Assembly: GCA_023512835.1 (NCBI GenBank)
Contig: CM042090.1
Span: 12,121,343 to 12,185,342, forward strand
From: Taxillus chinensis
Taxonomy: Eukaryota > Streptophyta > Magnoliopsida > Santalales > Loranthaceae
Reading direction: 5' to 3'
DNA: 64,000 nucleotides
Every line of letters starts with the position of its first letter. Position 1 is the stretch's first letter. Below the pieces are notes generated by a model that saw nothing but the letters and a program-made list of their open reading frames with translations, had not been told where the DNA came from and searched no databases. The translations under genes were made by a program, and so were the position numbers. This document shows, piece by piece, positions 1 to 11,084 of this stretch.

Positions 1-756
1 GTTATTTTTATATATAAAGTGGATTTTTAAAACCGGATATCGTACCCAAGGGAAGGATGAAGAATTTAAAAATTTTAACTAGCTTATAAAGAGACTTTTG
101 ATTGAAAATACATAAAAACATAACTGAATTTAAAACAAATTGATTGAATGGACGTGAGAAATGGAAATAAACTTGTTCGAGTAGAGATAAGTTCGATTGA
201 TAAAGGAGATTGAAGTTAGGATTTTATTTGATGTATTTTTCCAAGAATATATCTTAGTTTAATCTAATTCTTTCATTGTGACAATATTTATACACAACCT
301 CTAATGCATGAATTAACCTTTTTTAAGTGTCATAATTCATGTGTACACCCTAGCATGAGGGACGGGTGACCCTTTAAGATTTGAGTTGTTCAGTCTAGAG
401 CTAGCACCACACCCACTCTTAACTTGGTATCCTAGGTTTTACACTGGCTTTCGCAAATTATGCAATCCCTAGTTTGATTATCTTGCCTTTTCCAGTAATT
501 ATGCTTTATTTTTCAATCCTTCACATAAGTACCTATGATGATAAAATGAAATGGCCAAAGTCCATTTTATATTTCAACCCAAGATATTCAATAAACACTC
601 ATAAGGTGAATAAGATTAAACTAAAACATTACAATTTAATTTATTACATCAAACTCCATCCTAACCCCAATCAAGGGTTTTTAAGCTTCCATAGTTTAAT
701 TGAAAACAATAAAATTACAAAACATGGAATAAGAATACCAAAAGAATAGCTTGCCT
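1..756. repeat. Left arm (unit P) of a large inverted repeat
   Basis: This stretch is the reverse complement, with scattered mismatches, of 1765-2395 continued at 5355-5480. Landmarks shared by both arms are the segment around TCACCCGTCC, GGTGTGGTGCTAGCTC, and the text beside AGCTTGCCTAT. No coding potential was recognised; the ORF inside it has no family features. The arm runs off the left edge of the window, so the full repeat is longer than seen. It abuts unit X at 757. Inverted homology is seen directly; membership of a transposon is inference. Confidence 0.8.
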
Positions 757-1764
757 ATTGATCGGGGGGATTTATACCCCCCTTTTAGGACCATTTTGGG
801 TACATTTTCATACTCTTTTGATTTATTTATTGCCTATTTCTGCTACATTATCATATTTTCATGGCCTAACCTGGAAAAGAGGATTTTTTTTTGTAGTTTT
901 TGTGGTATTTTTGCTATATTTTGACAGGAATCCAAAAATCAAGGAAGAATTCACCAAATTCACAGAAGGAATAAATAATCCCAAGTACCTAAAGATCACG
1001 ACGACCAAATTTCATGTTGGTCGGGTGAAGGTCGGGTGAAGCCCATTTTGCAGGGATAGATTTCTGGAACATAAAGGAATATTATTGCCTTCTGGTCGGG
1101 TGAAATTCAAGGTCATTTGGAGGTGGTCGGGTGAACCACTCTTCACCCGACCATGTCGGGTGAAGCGGATTTTGCATAGGAAGACTCTCCAAGCATCATG
1201 GAACATAACTCTCTTCTGGTCGGGTGAATTTTGAAGACTCTACAGGTTGGTCGGGTGAAGATCTCTTCACCCGACCAAACTCAAATTCCGGCGATAAACT
1301 CCTTATTTTTACAGCTCACTTTTTCCCTTCTGGACCGAAGTCATTTGAGCAAAAGACAGGCACAAAACACTCAAGTCAAAGAAGAATTAATTGAAGAAAT
1401 TTGAATTCAAATGGGTGCTTTGTATTTGGATTAAGGTCTTTTATGGGGATTAAGAGGGAATTTATATTATTTTCAAATTCAAAAATAGGGAGTTACATGA
1501 GAGTTAATATGGGTTATTATTTGGAGGAATTATGAGAAATAATGGGGAATTCAAATTCAAAAATTCAAATATAGCCTTGGGAGGCTATAAAAGGGGAGTG
1601 GATCCTTCATTTGTAATCATCCAATATTCATACAGTTCTCTTTCATTCTACATTTTTATTCCTCACCTAGAGTAGAGAAAGGGAGAGAGAAGAAGGCTTG
1701 GGGTATCTCTTGGAGTTTGAAGACAATCTACTGGAAAAAGAAGATCAACCTTGGAATTCTTGGT
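757..1764 (+). repeat. Unit X, motif-rich repeat with its own TATA box
   Basis: This 1-kb unit begins TGATCGGGGGGATTTAT and ends near GGTCTAAATAG. Its reverse complement recurs at about 5500-6905 plus 8681-9095, where the outer end reads CCCACCGATCA. Between 1016 and 1280 it holds about nine copies of the core GTCGGGTGAA, mostly within GGTCGGGTGAAG, in both orientations. CTATAAAAGG near 1585 followed by a pyrimidine-rich leader looks like a pol II promoter and is retained in the inverted copy. It could be an LTR or the long terminal inverted repeat of a foldback or MULE-type element. The alternation with unit P fits the latter better. Confidence 0.65.
1586..1592 (+). promoter_or_regulatory. 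TATA box inside repeat unit X
   Basis: TATAAAA within GGCTATAAAAGGGGAG. The inverted copy keeps the same box on the minus strand at 6430-6436 (GGCTATAAAAGGG). Conservation in both copies suggests a transposon promoter. Confidence 0.55.
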
Positions 1765-2395
1765 CTAAATAGGCAAGCTATCCTTTTGGTTTTCTTATTC
1801 CATGTTTTGTAATTCTTTTGTTTTCAATTATACTATGGAAGCTTAAAAACCCTTGATTGGGGTTAGGATATATGGAGTTTGATGTAATAAATTAAATTGC
1901 AATGTTTTAGTTAATCTTCTTCACTTTGTGAATGTTTATTGAATATCTTGGGTTGAAATATAAAATGGACTCTGGCCATTTCATTTTATCATTATAGGTA
2001 CTTATGTGAAGGTTTGAAAAATGAAGCATAATTACTGGAAAAAGCAAGATAATCAAACTAGGGGTTGCATAATTTGCAAAAGCCAGTGTAAAACCTAGGA
2101 TATCAAGTTAAGAGTGGGTGTGGTGCTAGCTCTAGACTAAACAACCCAAATCTTAAAGGGTCACCCGTCCCCCATGCTAGGGTGTACACGCGAATTATGG
2201 CACTTGAAAAAGGCTAATTCATGCATTAGAGGTTGGGTATTAGATATTATCACAAGGAAAGAATTAGATTGAACTAAGGCATAATCTTTGGAAAAATAAA
2301 TTAAATAAAATCTTAACTCCAATCACCTTTATCAATTGAACTTATCTCTACTCAAACAACATTTCCATCTCTCACATATTTTCAATAATCAAAGT
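1765..2395. repeat. Right arm (unit P', inverted P), first part
   Basis: Reverse complement of the 1-756 arm. The arm is cut at 2395 by a 2.9-kb insertion and resumes at 5355. It has no recognisable coding sequence. It lies directly after unit X and before the inverted X copy, so P' is flanked by inverted X units. Confidence 0.75.
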
Positions 2396-5322
2396 TGTAA
2401 GACCCGCAAAATTTTTAGCTATTTAAGTTCTTAAAGAGTAATAATAATAAAATAATAATAATGTTATTGTTAACAATAGTTAGAAAGGATATTTTAGATA
2501 TTATCACGATAAAAATAAGCACCCATATAGTCATTCATAACATGGACTAATAAGTAGCGTAGATAGACTAGCCGTATGATAGACGTTTGGACTCCAAAAT
2601 AGGATGAGCATGAGATTTTATTTATAAGAGAGTATGAGGGGGGAAGAAAGGAGAAGAATAATAAGAGTATGGCTCAAGTTCCAACGCCATCCGAGAATGG
2701 GGAGGGGATGAAGATCGGCGAAGCAATACGACTTGAAGTTACAAAGCTATGCTTTGCTATAAGATGAAACAAATGCTCGTGTCCAAGGTGCAATAATGCA
2801 ACGAGACCAGGAGAAGTTGAGGTTATTGTGGACAACCAGACATTAGCCATTTTAAGGGTTGTGCAAACTCAACAAGCCTTACACACCTACGCAAACAACA
2901 AGAAATTCGAAGGCCAAAAAATGATATTAAGTTTATATTTAGTTTATAATATTTTAGCTATAAGTTTCTTCTTTATTGTTTATTGATTATGCAATTATAT
3001 TATTTTATCCGTAAATATTAAATACGTTATAAAAATAATAATAAAATAATTTCTTATATGTCATAAAAATTTTAGATGCTATATATTATGTCATTTAGTT
3101 TCTAAACCAATCTATGGGTAAGTAAGATTACAAGCCTTAACTTTACCAAAAGATAAAACATAGGTAAGGCCCAAAAATTAATGAGACAGATTCTGGAGGC
3201 CCATTCAAAACAAACTTGGTTATATAGATCCAATTGACATAAAACCAAAGCCCATTTGTTCATTTATGCTTAGCTAAAACGTGAAAATTTCAATTTATAT
3301 GAAGCCATCATTCCAGATTAAAACTCACATAGGTTTAGTATGAACGGAAACATTTTAGATGACTAAAATCAAAACTTTTGTTTACATATTTAAAAGTTAT
3401 AAAATTGATACCCATTTGTAGATATTTAGTTAGTAATGCAATACAATTGGCCATTTGTCAAAAACTACAAAATTAAAAACGTTATAATTGAATTAGTAGA
3501 GAGACACCAAGTGGACTTTTGATGCCAAAGGAACCTTCTAGGTTGAAAAGTCTTAAAACATTTTTAAATGGTAGGAGAAGAACCCACGTTTTAAGAGGAT
3601 AATAGGAATAAAATAAAGTATTTTTATATTTTCAATTTAATTTGATGCCAAAGTCAATTCAACACACTTTCACACACACCCTACCACCATCCTTGCCTAT
3701 ATAAGGAGTCTGCCTCCCTCTTAAGCACACCCTCAAGCCACACCACGAAATCCCTCTCAAAACACTCCCTTAAGCCCTCTTAACACCCCAAAACTCCCAA
3801 CCCTTTTGCTTTTGACTTACCAGCGTCAGTTCTACGAAAGAACTTAAGATTTTGAATTTTAGTCTTCTTATTTTTATGGGTCTTGGTAGGTTTTCCACCT
3901 CTATAACTATATTCATGGTTGGTTTTACCACCTCATATTTTTTATATGATTGGTTGTACCACCTCGTATATTCTACATGTTGCCTTGCCCTCTATTTTTA
4001 TATTACATGGCATGATTTTAAATTATAGATTTTATCATAGCATATGTTGTCATTCTATAATTCAAGTGAAAAGATGAGAATATTAACTTATGTTTTTATT
4101 TTTATGTTTAAGTTCTAGATAACGGAAGATCGTAAGAACGACTTCCAAAAGAATTCCCCGACAACGCCCTTCTTCTTCTCCCCCCCAATTGTTAAGCTTC
4201 CCTCATGCTATCCCCATCCTTATCTCCTCCTGTCTTCCCTTTACCCGTGTCTTATCCCCTCTGTAAGGTGGAAGACACGTAGGAAAAAAAGCATCGCACG
4301 TCTTTTCCGTTCACCCATACAAAAGAAATCTTATTCAAAAACTCTCAAGGCATATAACCTAGTTAGTGCACAACTCAAGGCTTGATGCATGGGATCGAAA
4401 AGATATGGACAATTGGACCCAATTATTCAACCCCACAAGCAGAGCCTATTAAAAGATATAAGTTAAAGATGATATATATATATATATAAATATATATATA
4501 TTAAAGGAGAAGGTGATATTAACTTTTCAAGCATTAAGCTAATTTAGTGTTTTGATTTTTTTTTAAGGTTTAGAACGCGGAGAACGACAAGCGGATAGAA
4601 GGTTTTTCTTGCTTTATTCTTCTTTTCTCTTCCTCTTTCTTGTTTTATTTGGATTTTTTGTAAGAGTTTTGTTTCTTTTCCATTTTATTGTTGAAAGATT
4701 GATTAGTCTCTTTTATCTCTTTGAATCTTCTATTTTGGGTGAAACCATTTTTTTCGGGTTATCCTTGTTACCTTAAGTTTTTTGATTATAATAGCCTCAT
4801 GTTAGTGTTAAAGTTATTATAACCTCTTTGTTTGAAAAGTAAGTTATAATGGGTGTTCCAAAAAGACCTCCCTTGGTAAAGACATCCTGGAGAGGTCCCG
4901 AGTTTGTTGAACGTCTGGGTGAACCTAGGTCAGATGTTATGATCGTGTCTAAACAAACTTCCATGTTATGTTTCCTGTGAAAGTTGATCATGTATGATGG
5001 CAATATTATATGGATTTCCGTTGATACTTCTGATTTTCCTCCCACTTTGTTTACCCTGGCTATTTGGCTCACCCTTTTTAATTTCTTTCCAACCTCAAAT
5101 TAAGGGATGGAGAAACTAGGATAAGGAGCGAAAGCTTGAAATAAAGTTTGAAATTTTAAGATTTATTAAGTTGTTTGCTCGTGTCTTTGTTATAAAATGG
5201 TTATGGACACTTGTCTCAAACCCCTAAACCTTAAAGATCTTGGTTAATTTGTAATAATGAATGGTTTGTTTGATTAAATAAGTAATAGTTTGAAATTTAT
5301 ATAGAATTTGTATATTTATTTT
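2396..5322. mobile_element. 2.9-kb LTR-like insertion splitting the inverted repeat
   Basis: It begins TGTAAGACCCGCAAAA, a start resembling plant Ty3/gypsy LTRs. It interrupts unit P', whose two halves are contiguous in the uninterrupted arm at 1-756. A 30-32 nt sequence (CATCTCTCACATAT then TTTCAATAATCAAAGT) occurs on both sides, at 2366-2395 and 5323-5354, differing by a 2-nt insertion. That duplication is far longer than the 5 bp typical of LTR elements, and the right end does not finish in CA, so the class is uncertain. No coding domains were recognised inside. It contains an (AT)n run near 4473-4500. Confidence 0.5.
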
Positions 5323-5354
5323 CATCTCTCACATATGGTTTCAATAATCAAAGT

Positions 5355-6905
5355 AATTAAATTCATTTCTGTTTTTATATATTTTCAACCAAAAAATCTC
5401 TTTATAAGCTAGTTAAAATTTCCAAATTCTACATCCTTCCCTTGAGTACGATAATCCAGACTTAAAAATCCACTTTATTACTTATCACGATTTGTACATT
5501 TGCAAATCCTCGATCACCTATTTAGACCAAAAATTCCAAAGTTGATCTTCTTTCCTAGCTAGGGCTGTAAATGAACCAAACGTTCATGAACAAGCTCGTG
5601 TTCGGCTAGGTAAAAGATTGTTTATGTTCGTTCATTAAGGAATAATACCGTTCGTGAACAGTTCGCGAACACCATTGTTATATTCGTGAACATGTTCGCG
5701 AACACCATTGTTATATTCGTGAACATGTTCGCGAACGTTCACGAACAAGTGTTCACAAATAGTTCATGAATATCATTCGTGTTCGTGAAAATTATTTGTG
5801 AACGAAAAATTAACAAATCAATTAAGATGTATAAAAGTTGTTTTATTAAATATAAATATATTTTTATTAAAATTAATTTAATAAGTATATACATTTTTAT
5901 TATTATTAAATAAAAAATATATGTTTTTGACTTATTTGTTTATTATTACTATTATAATATCTTCGTGACCTATATATAGTAATTGTTTGAACATATTAAA
6001 CAAAGATAATACAGCCTAATAGTTAATTAATTATACTTTTTGGATAAGTTCATGATATAGATTCTTTTTGCAGATTTTTATAATTTTGTAATTATGTTCG
6101 TAAACGTTCGTGAACAAATTTGTGAACACATGTTCATGAATGTTCGTGAACAATAGAGTAACGTTCATGAATAGTTCGTGAATATCATAGTTTAAGGCTC
6201 GTGTTTGGTTCGGTTCGTTAATGAATAGTAACAAACACGTTCGAACACCTTACTATTCGGCTCGGCTCGATTTGTTTGCAACCCTATTCCTAGCAAATTG
6301 TCTTCAAACTCCAAGAGATGCCCAAACCTTCTTCACTCTCCCTTTTTCTACTCTAGATGAGGAATGAAATTGTAGAATAGAAGAGAATTGGATGATAATT
6401 AGATGAGTACAAATGATGAATCGATGCCCTTTTATAGCCTTTCAAGCTGAATTTGAATATTTGAATTTTGAATTTTCCATTAGTCTTCGTAATTTCTCCA
6501 AATAAATACACTCTATTTAATCTCTTGTAACTCTTTATTTTTGAATTTGGAAAAGAGATTAAATAATGACCTTTATCACCCTTTTAAATCCCAAAAAGAC
6601 TTCAACCCCAATGCAAAAGCACCTTTTTGAATTTGAATTTCTTCCATTAATTTTCCTTTGACTTGAATGTTTGATACTTGTCATTTGTTCAAATGACTTC
6701 GGTTTATAAGGGAATAAGTGAGCTACAAAAATGAGGATTCTAACGCCGAAATTTGAGCTTGGTTGGGTGAAGAAGGCTTCACCCAACTAATACTAGACCG
6801 CCTCGGATTTTACCCGACTAGAAGGAAAGTGTCTTCAGTGAAGCTCAGAAATTTCAGATATGCAAAAATCATCTTCACCCGACCTGGTCGGGTGAAGAGT
6901 CCTTG
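5355..6905. repeat. P' remainder and inverted copy of unit X (X')
   Basis: 5355-5500 completes the P' arm. From about 5500 the sequence is the reverse complement of 1280-1764, interrupted by a hAT-like element at 5560-6286. At 6760-6905 TTCACCCGACC motifs matching unit X return. The X copy at about 1735 serves as an empty site for the hAT-like insertion. The remaining outer part of X' lies beyond another insertion, at 8681-9095. Confidence 0.7.
5560..6286 (+). mobile_element. Non-autonomous hAT-like element, palindrome-rich
   Basis: Termini are TAGGGCTGTAAATGAACC and, on the other strand, TAGGGTTGCAAACAAATC. It is flanked by a perfect 8-bp direct repeat, TTCCTAGC, at 5552-5559 and 6287-6294. 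TAGGG-type ends plus 8-bp duplications are the hAT superfamily signature. The subterminal regions are packed with GTTCGTGAAC-like palindromes, and the core is AT-rich. There is no transposase ORF, so it would depend on an autonomous relative. Related copies lie at about 37800-38488, 39243-39882 and 49737-50040. Confidence 0.85.
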
Positions 6906-7757
6906 AAAAGAGCGTTTATCGCACACGCACTTCAAATAAAATTTAAACTAAATATAGCATAGGGATAAGATAAGTCGTTCACTAACCGGAGGACTTATAA
7001 AATTTAATTCAACTTATTCTTCAAGAAAAATAAAGAAAAGCTAAGTTAGAGAGTTGGGGGGTTTTGTGTGAATTAAAATAAAATTAAACATGTAAAAAAA
7101 ATTAATTAACTAAAGATGCAACTGATTCAACCTCTCACTTCAATTATTATTTATCATTATCTTCTAAAAATACAATAATATATTTAAGGTCTCATAATTC
7201 AATTAAACCAAGACTCCATGATTATAATTAAATTGTGAATTGGCAAAAGAAATCAGACTTGAACTCATACCAATCTTAGAAACGATTATGTTTTGCATTC
7301 GGAAGACCAAATCGAACACTATGAAAAATAATCTTCACATCTCAAAAATTAATTAACCACAACCGCGAGTTAATCACAATTAAAAATCATGTTTTAAACA
7401 ATCCATAATTAACTACAATCGTAAATTAATTGCAAAGAATTTAAAACAGATAGAGGAACGAATTGCAATAGCACCTAAATAAATTATTAAGATAAAAAAC
7501 AGATATTCAAAATAACAATTGAAGTTTGAAGTTGAATCCAATACGAAAATTAATACATAAAAATAAAATACAAAGACAGTGTCACGCCAGCGCCTGGTAT
7601 GAATTGTTGCGCGTGATGGGACGATGGAGATTGGTGGCGCCGATGAAGGTGGCGTCGATGGGTGAGCGTATGGCGTTGAAGGGCTGGGGCGGCGCTGGAT
7701 TGAAGAGATGGCACTGTGCGTAATTGGTAATGGGTCTCTCCTCACGTATGCCCCTTA

Positions 7758-8153
7758 GAGCATCCACTATAGCATCTTTAAATTTTGCTCTTCAAAATTA
7801 CCAAAAGTACTTCTTTTCTATTTTAATAATCTAAGCACACTTTTTAGTCTCTTTATTTTAACCATTTATCAATTAAAATATTACTTTTAAAATATTTATT
7901 TATTCTTTTAAATGTAAAAGTAAATGTAGAAAGAGAAAAAAGAAATAGAAAAGTAAATATGGTAAGAGAAAATATAATATTTTAATAAATAGAGAGTGAA
8001 TAGTATTTGGTTAAATTTAAAGAGTTACTATTTATTTTGTTAAAATTTTGGTTATAATAAAGAGTTTGAAAAGTATTGTTTTAAGACATTTTTATTAAAT
8101 TAGCTATTCAAACTAACAAAAAAATACAAATAGAGAGTCTATAGTGAATACTC
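7758..8153. mobile_element. Tourist/Harbinger-like MITE
   Basis: 396 bp with terminal inverted repeats GAGCATCCACTATAG and GAGTATTCACTATAG (13 of 15 match). It is flanked by TTA on both sides (7755-7757 and 8154-8156). A 3-bp TWA-type target duplication with GAGCATC-like ends points to the PIF/Harbinger (Tourist) group. It is AT-rich and non-coding. Confidence 0.75.
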
Positions 8154-8342
8154 TTATAAAAACAAAATTTCTTTTCTTCTTTCCTTCTTTAAACCAATGT
8201 GGATCCCACACCATTACTCACTCTTTCCAATCTTTTTCCCTTACGTGATGCCCAAATCAATTTCCAATCTTCATGAGCCCACACAATTAATGCTTTGATG
8301 CTTCCCACTTCTTTTTCTCTCCTTTCCACGTAATGCATGCAA

Positions 8343-8374
<32 letters not shown>
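8343..8374. repeat. (ATA)n microsatellite
   Basis: About ten uninterrupted AAT/ATA units. Confidence 0.9.
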
Positions 8375-8379
<5 letters not shown>

Positions 8380-8680
8380 TGAAACACAAAATAACATATT
8401 AAAATAAAAATAAAAACATCAATCAATTAATTAAAATATATAAAGAAAGAAATTATACTAAGATTAAAATTAAAATAATCAATTAAGCCTATAGAATTAA
8501 TATTAAAATTAGAATAATCAATTTAACATTAAAAATCATCAAAATCAATATTAAATCTATAAAAATGAATAAAACAGTAAATAACTAAAATTAGATAAAA
8601 CTATTATAAAAATGTATTAATTCAACAAAATATTAAATTAAAGCCCATAAATTAAATGCAAATTTAATGACAAATTTTAC

Positions 8681-9095
8681 AGTTATCAGTCCTTCACCCG
8701 ACCTTCATCCAACCAATACCAGACCACCTCGGATTTCACCTGACCAAAAGGAAAGTATCTTTCTCGAGGTTCTAAGACTCCAACGGTGCAATTTAGGCTT
8801 CATCCGACCTAATCGGGTGAAGGTGCTTCACCCGACCTTCACCCGAGCAATTTGAAATTTGGTCGTTATGGTCTTTAAGTCTTTAGGATTTCATCTTTTT
8901 TCTGATGATCTGGTGAATTTTTTTAAATTTTTGGATTCCTATCAAAATATAGCAAAAATATCACAAAAACTATAAGAAATCATCTTTTTCGGGTTAAGGC
9001 ATGAAAATATAATAATATAGCTCAATTGAGCATTTCAAGTATGAAAATATATCCAAAATGATTTTAAAAAGGAAATATAAATCCCACCGATCAAG
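8681..9095 (-). repeat. Outer end of inverted unit X'
   Basis: Reverse complement of 757-1030, ending CCCACCGATCA. It contains several TTCACCCGACC motifs at 8690-8850. The shared text includes the stretch around GGAATCCAAAAAT and the terminal TGATCGG.GGGATTTATA. Confidence 0.7.
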
Positions 9096-9414
9096 TGTTA
9101 ATGATGATCAAAATTTGATAAACCAAACTGAATCGAATTAAAAATGAATAATTTTTCATTTTTATTAATCAAATTTATTATTTTTAAAATTAAAATTCTT
9201 CAGTTTATTTTAAAAATATTACGTGAATCGATATCAAATATAATGTGTTAGGCTTCAAATTTGTACTAAGAAATGAGAAAAAACAAATAATTATATTCGA
9301 CCCGCCGGCCAATCTTGATTTAGGGCACATCCTTGTCCTGCTACTTCAAGTCGCCAGTCAACCTTCATTTAAGGGAAACCCTTGTCCTGCTGCTTCTAGT
9401 CGTCAGCCAGTCTT
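9096..9414. other. AT-rich spacer
   Basis: No gene, RNA or transposon end recognised. An ORF at 9245-9604 overlaps the duplicated block that follows and resembles nothing known. Confidence 0.5.
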
Positions 9415-9710
9415 GGTTGAAGGGACGTCCTTAATCCTTATCGTTCTGTTTTTAGTCGCCAAACCAATGCATTCACGTCCTGCGATTCTGCTGTCGTTGA
9501 AGTGCGGGTACATATTCTTCCACAATAAAGATGCCAACACTGTAAAATCAAACATTATGTCAACATGGATAACTACTCTAAAAGCGAAGCCTAAAAATAA
9601 ATAAATAAATTAGAGAACTCAATATAAAAATATATAATTGTAACAAATCTGCATTTCAAAAAAAAAAAAAAGAAGCTAGTTGTAAACATCTACAACTCAC
9701 ACGAAATAAA
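9415..9710 (+). repeat. Direct repeat, copy 1
   Basis: This stretch of about 290 bp is nearly identical to 12046-12330, about 2.6 kb downstream in the same orientation. Both run from GAAGGGACRTCCTTAATCC through CATATTCTTCCACAATAAAG to AGTTGTAAACATCTACAACT. The downstream copy is followed at once by a retrotransposon gag fragment, so this is probably an untranslated or LTR portion of one retrotransposon family. Confidence 0.8.
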
Positions 9711-10049
9711 TCATGTGAATTGAGGCCAATTAAAACACTTCAAACTCGTTAAGACAATTTACATGTGATTGTCAACTGAATAAATGAATAAATTATAATT
9801 TTATGATAGATAAAAAATTATATGTAAATTCTATAGTTCTACTTCTTTACAACCTCATCATCTTTAATAAATTATTTTATATAGCAATCAAAAGTTATAG
9901 TTGTCACTGTTGTATCTGTTAAAAAACTATATAATTTGAGAGAAACCTGCAAGGGCTAGCATTAAAGGCAAATAAAATGGTCACAAAGTCTTTTAAGTTC
10001 AATACATTAACCATGGGCAGCCACATCCTAATAGTTAATATGCAAAGGA
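9711..10049. other. AT-rich spacer
   Basis: No gene or recognisable transposon end. Confidence 0.5.
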
Positions 10050-10052
10050 TTA

Positions 10053-10877
10053 GAGCATCTTTAAGATTATTCTGTATTTTTTTTATATGTGAATAAATTT
10101 TTATATATAAAACGTTATTTTTTCAGTTCGACTTCCTCTCATTTTATTTGTATTTCTATTAAAATAATATTTAAAAAAAAAACCTATCCTTTCCCATCAC
10201 AAGCCCACACCCTCCACCCCCACCTTCTTTAGACGTTTGACGGGAAACAAACTACAAATCCATTCTTCAAAGCATTATACATGAACTCCAGGCTAGACGG
10301 ACCATCCATCATGGAAGTGCAAAAATAAACCCATCATGCCAATCCATTCTGAAAAAGCCAGGCATGGGGGCCTTGGGAAAGGAAACAACATCACCCATCG
10401 TGCCAATCCATTCTCCAATATATTACCTTCTCCCATTCTTCCCTGAATCCATTTCTTTTTCCTTTCTTCTTGTCCAATATTTTTTAGCTTCCATTTTTTG
10501 TGACATTTCCATTATTGGCTGACAACGACTAGTTCAGATGTTCGCTCTCCTTTGATCTCCGTCTGAGTGATGGCACCCACATAGATCTACTGTCGTCTTT
10601 GCTGGTGTCGTTGGAAAGAGCGGGGAATGGGAGATAGGAGAGCCACAATGGGTGATGGAAGAGAACGGGAGATAGGAGAGAGCGGCGAATAGGAGAAGGA
10701 AGAGAGAAACCTAAAAAATTAATTAAATAATATGTAAATAATGAACAGTGACCCTACAAATGTGAAAAGTTACTGTAGCATTTTACAAATGTAGAAAGTC
10801 ATATGAAAAATCTGTTGGAGCACAGATTTAAAGTTTTGCTTTTTACATATAGATAATAGAGTGTGTTGGAGTTCCTC
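10053..10877. mobile_element. Tourist/Harbinger-like element with GC-rich interior
   Basis: 825 bp flanked by TTA on both sides (10050-10052 and 10878-10880). The ends are GAGCATCTTTAAGATT and, on the other strand, GAGGAACTCCAACAC. The right 150 bp is homologous, inverted, to the left 130 bp of the element at 16194. The interior at about 10190-10720 is richer in G+C than the arms, with repeated GGGAGATAGGAGAG segments, and differs from the interior of the 16-kb relative. That is what a MITE carrying captured host sequence would look like. No ORF of a known family was seen. Confidence 0.65.
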
Positions 10878-10930
10878 TTATAATACTACAATAATTGCAT
10901 ATAAACTCATCCTAAAGTACCTTCAATAAA

Positions 10931-11065
10931 CACTACAATAAATGGAAACCTAGGCAGCGTTTCTAAAATGCCGCAACATGGGAAAAACCTAATACGACAA
11001 TGGCGATACTCTGATGTTAGTAAAAGTATATTGCTACGTTTTTTAAAAATGCTGACATAGATTAA
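10931..11065. mobile_element. CACTA-like transposon end (remnant)
   Basis: It starts CACTACAATAAATGG, close to the plant CACTA terminus CACTACAAGAAAA. This is followed by subterminal repeats of the GCGTTTCTAAAATGCCG / ACGTTTTTTAAAAATGCTG type. Only one end is visible and no transposase is present. Confidence 0.45.
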
Positions 11066-11084
11066 ATATATAATACTTGTCATC

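Larger units (their letters stand above)
6906..8680. other. Interstitial segment between two parts of unit X', no gene seen
   Basis: AT-rich sequence separating the two homologous parts of X'. It contains a Tourist-like MITE (7758-8153) and an ATA microsatellite (8343-8374). ORFs at 7413-7767 overlap on both strands and are low complexity, so no gene is called. Confidence 0.5.
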
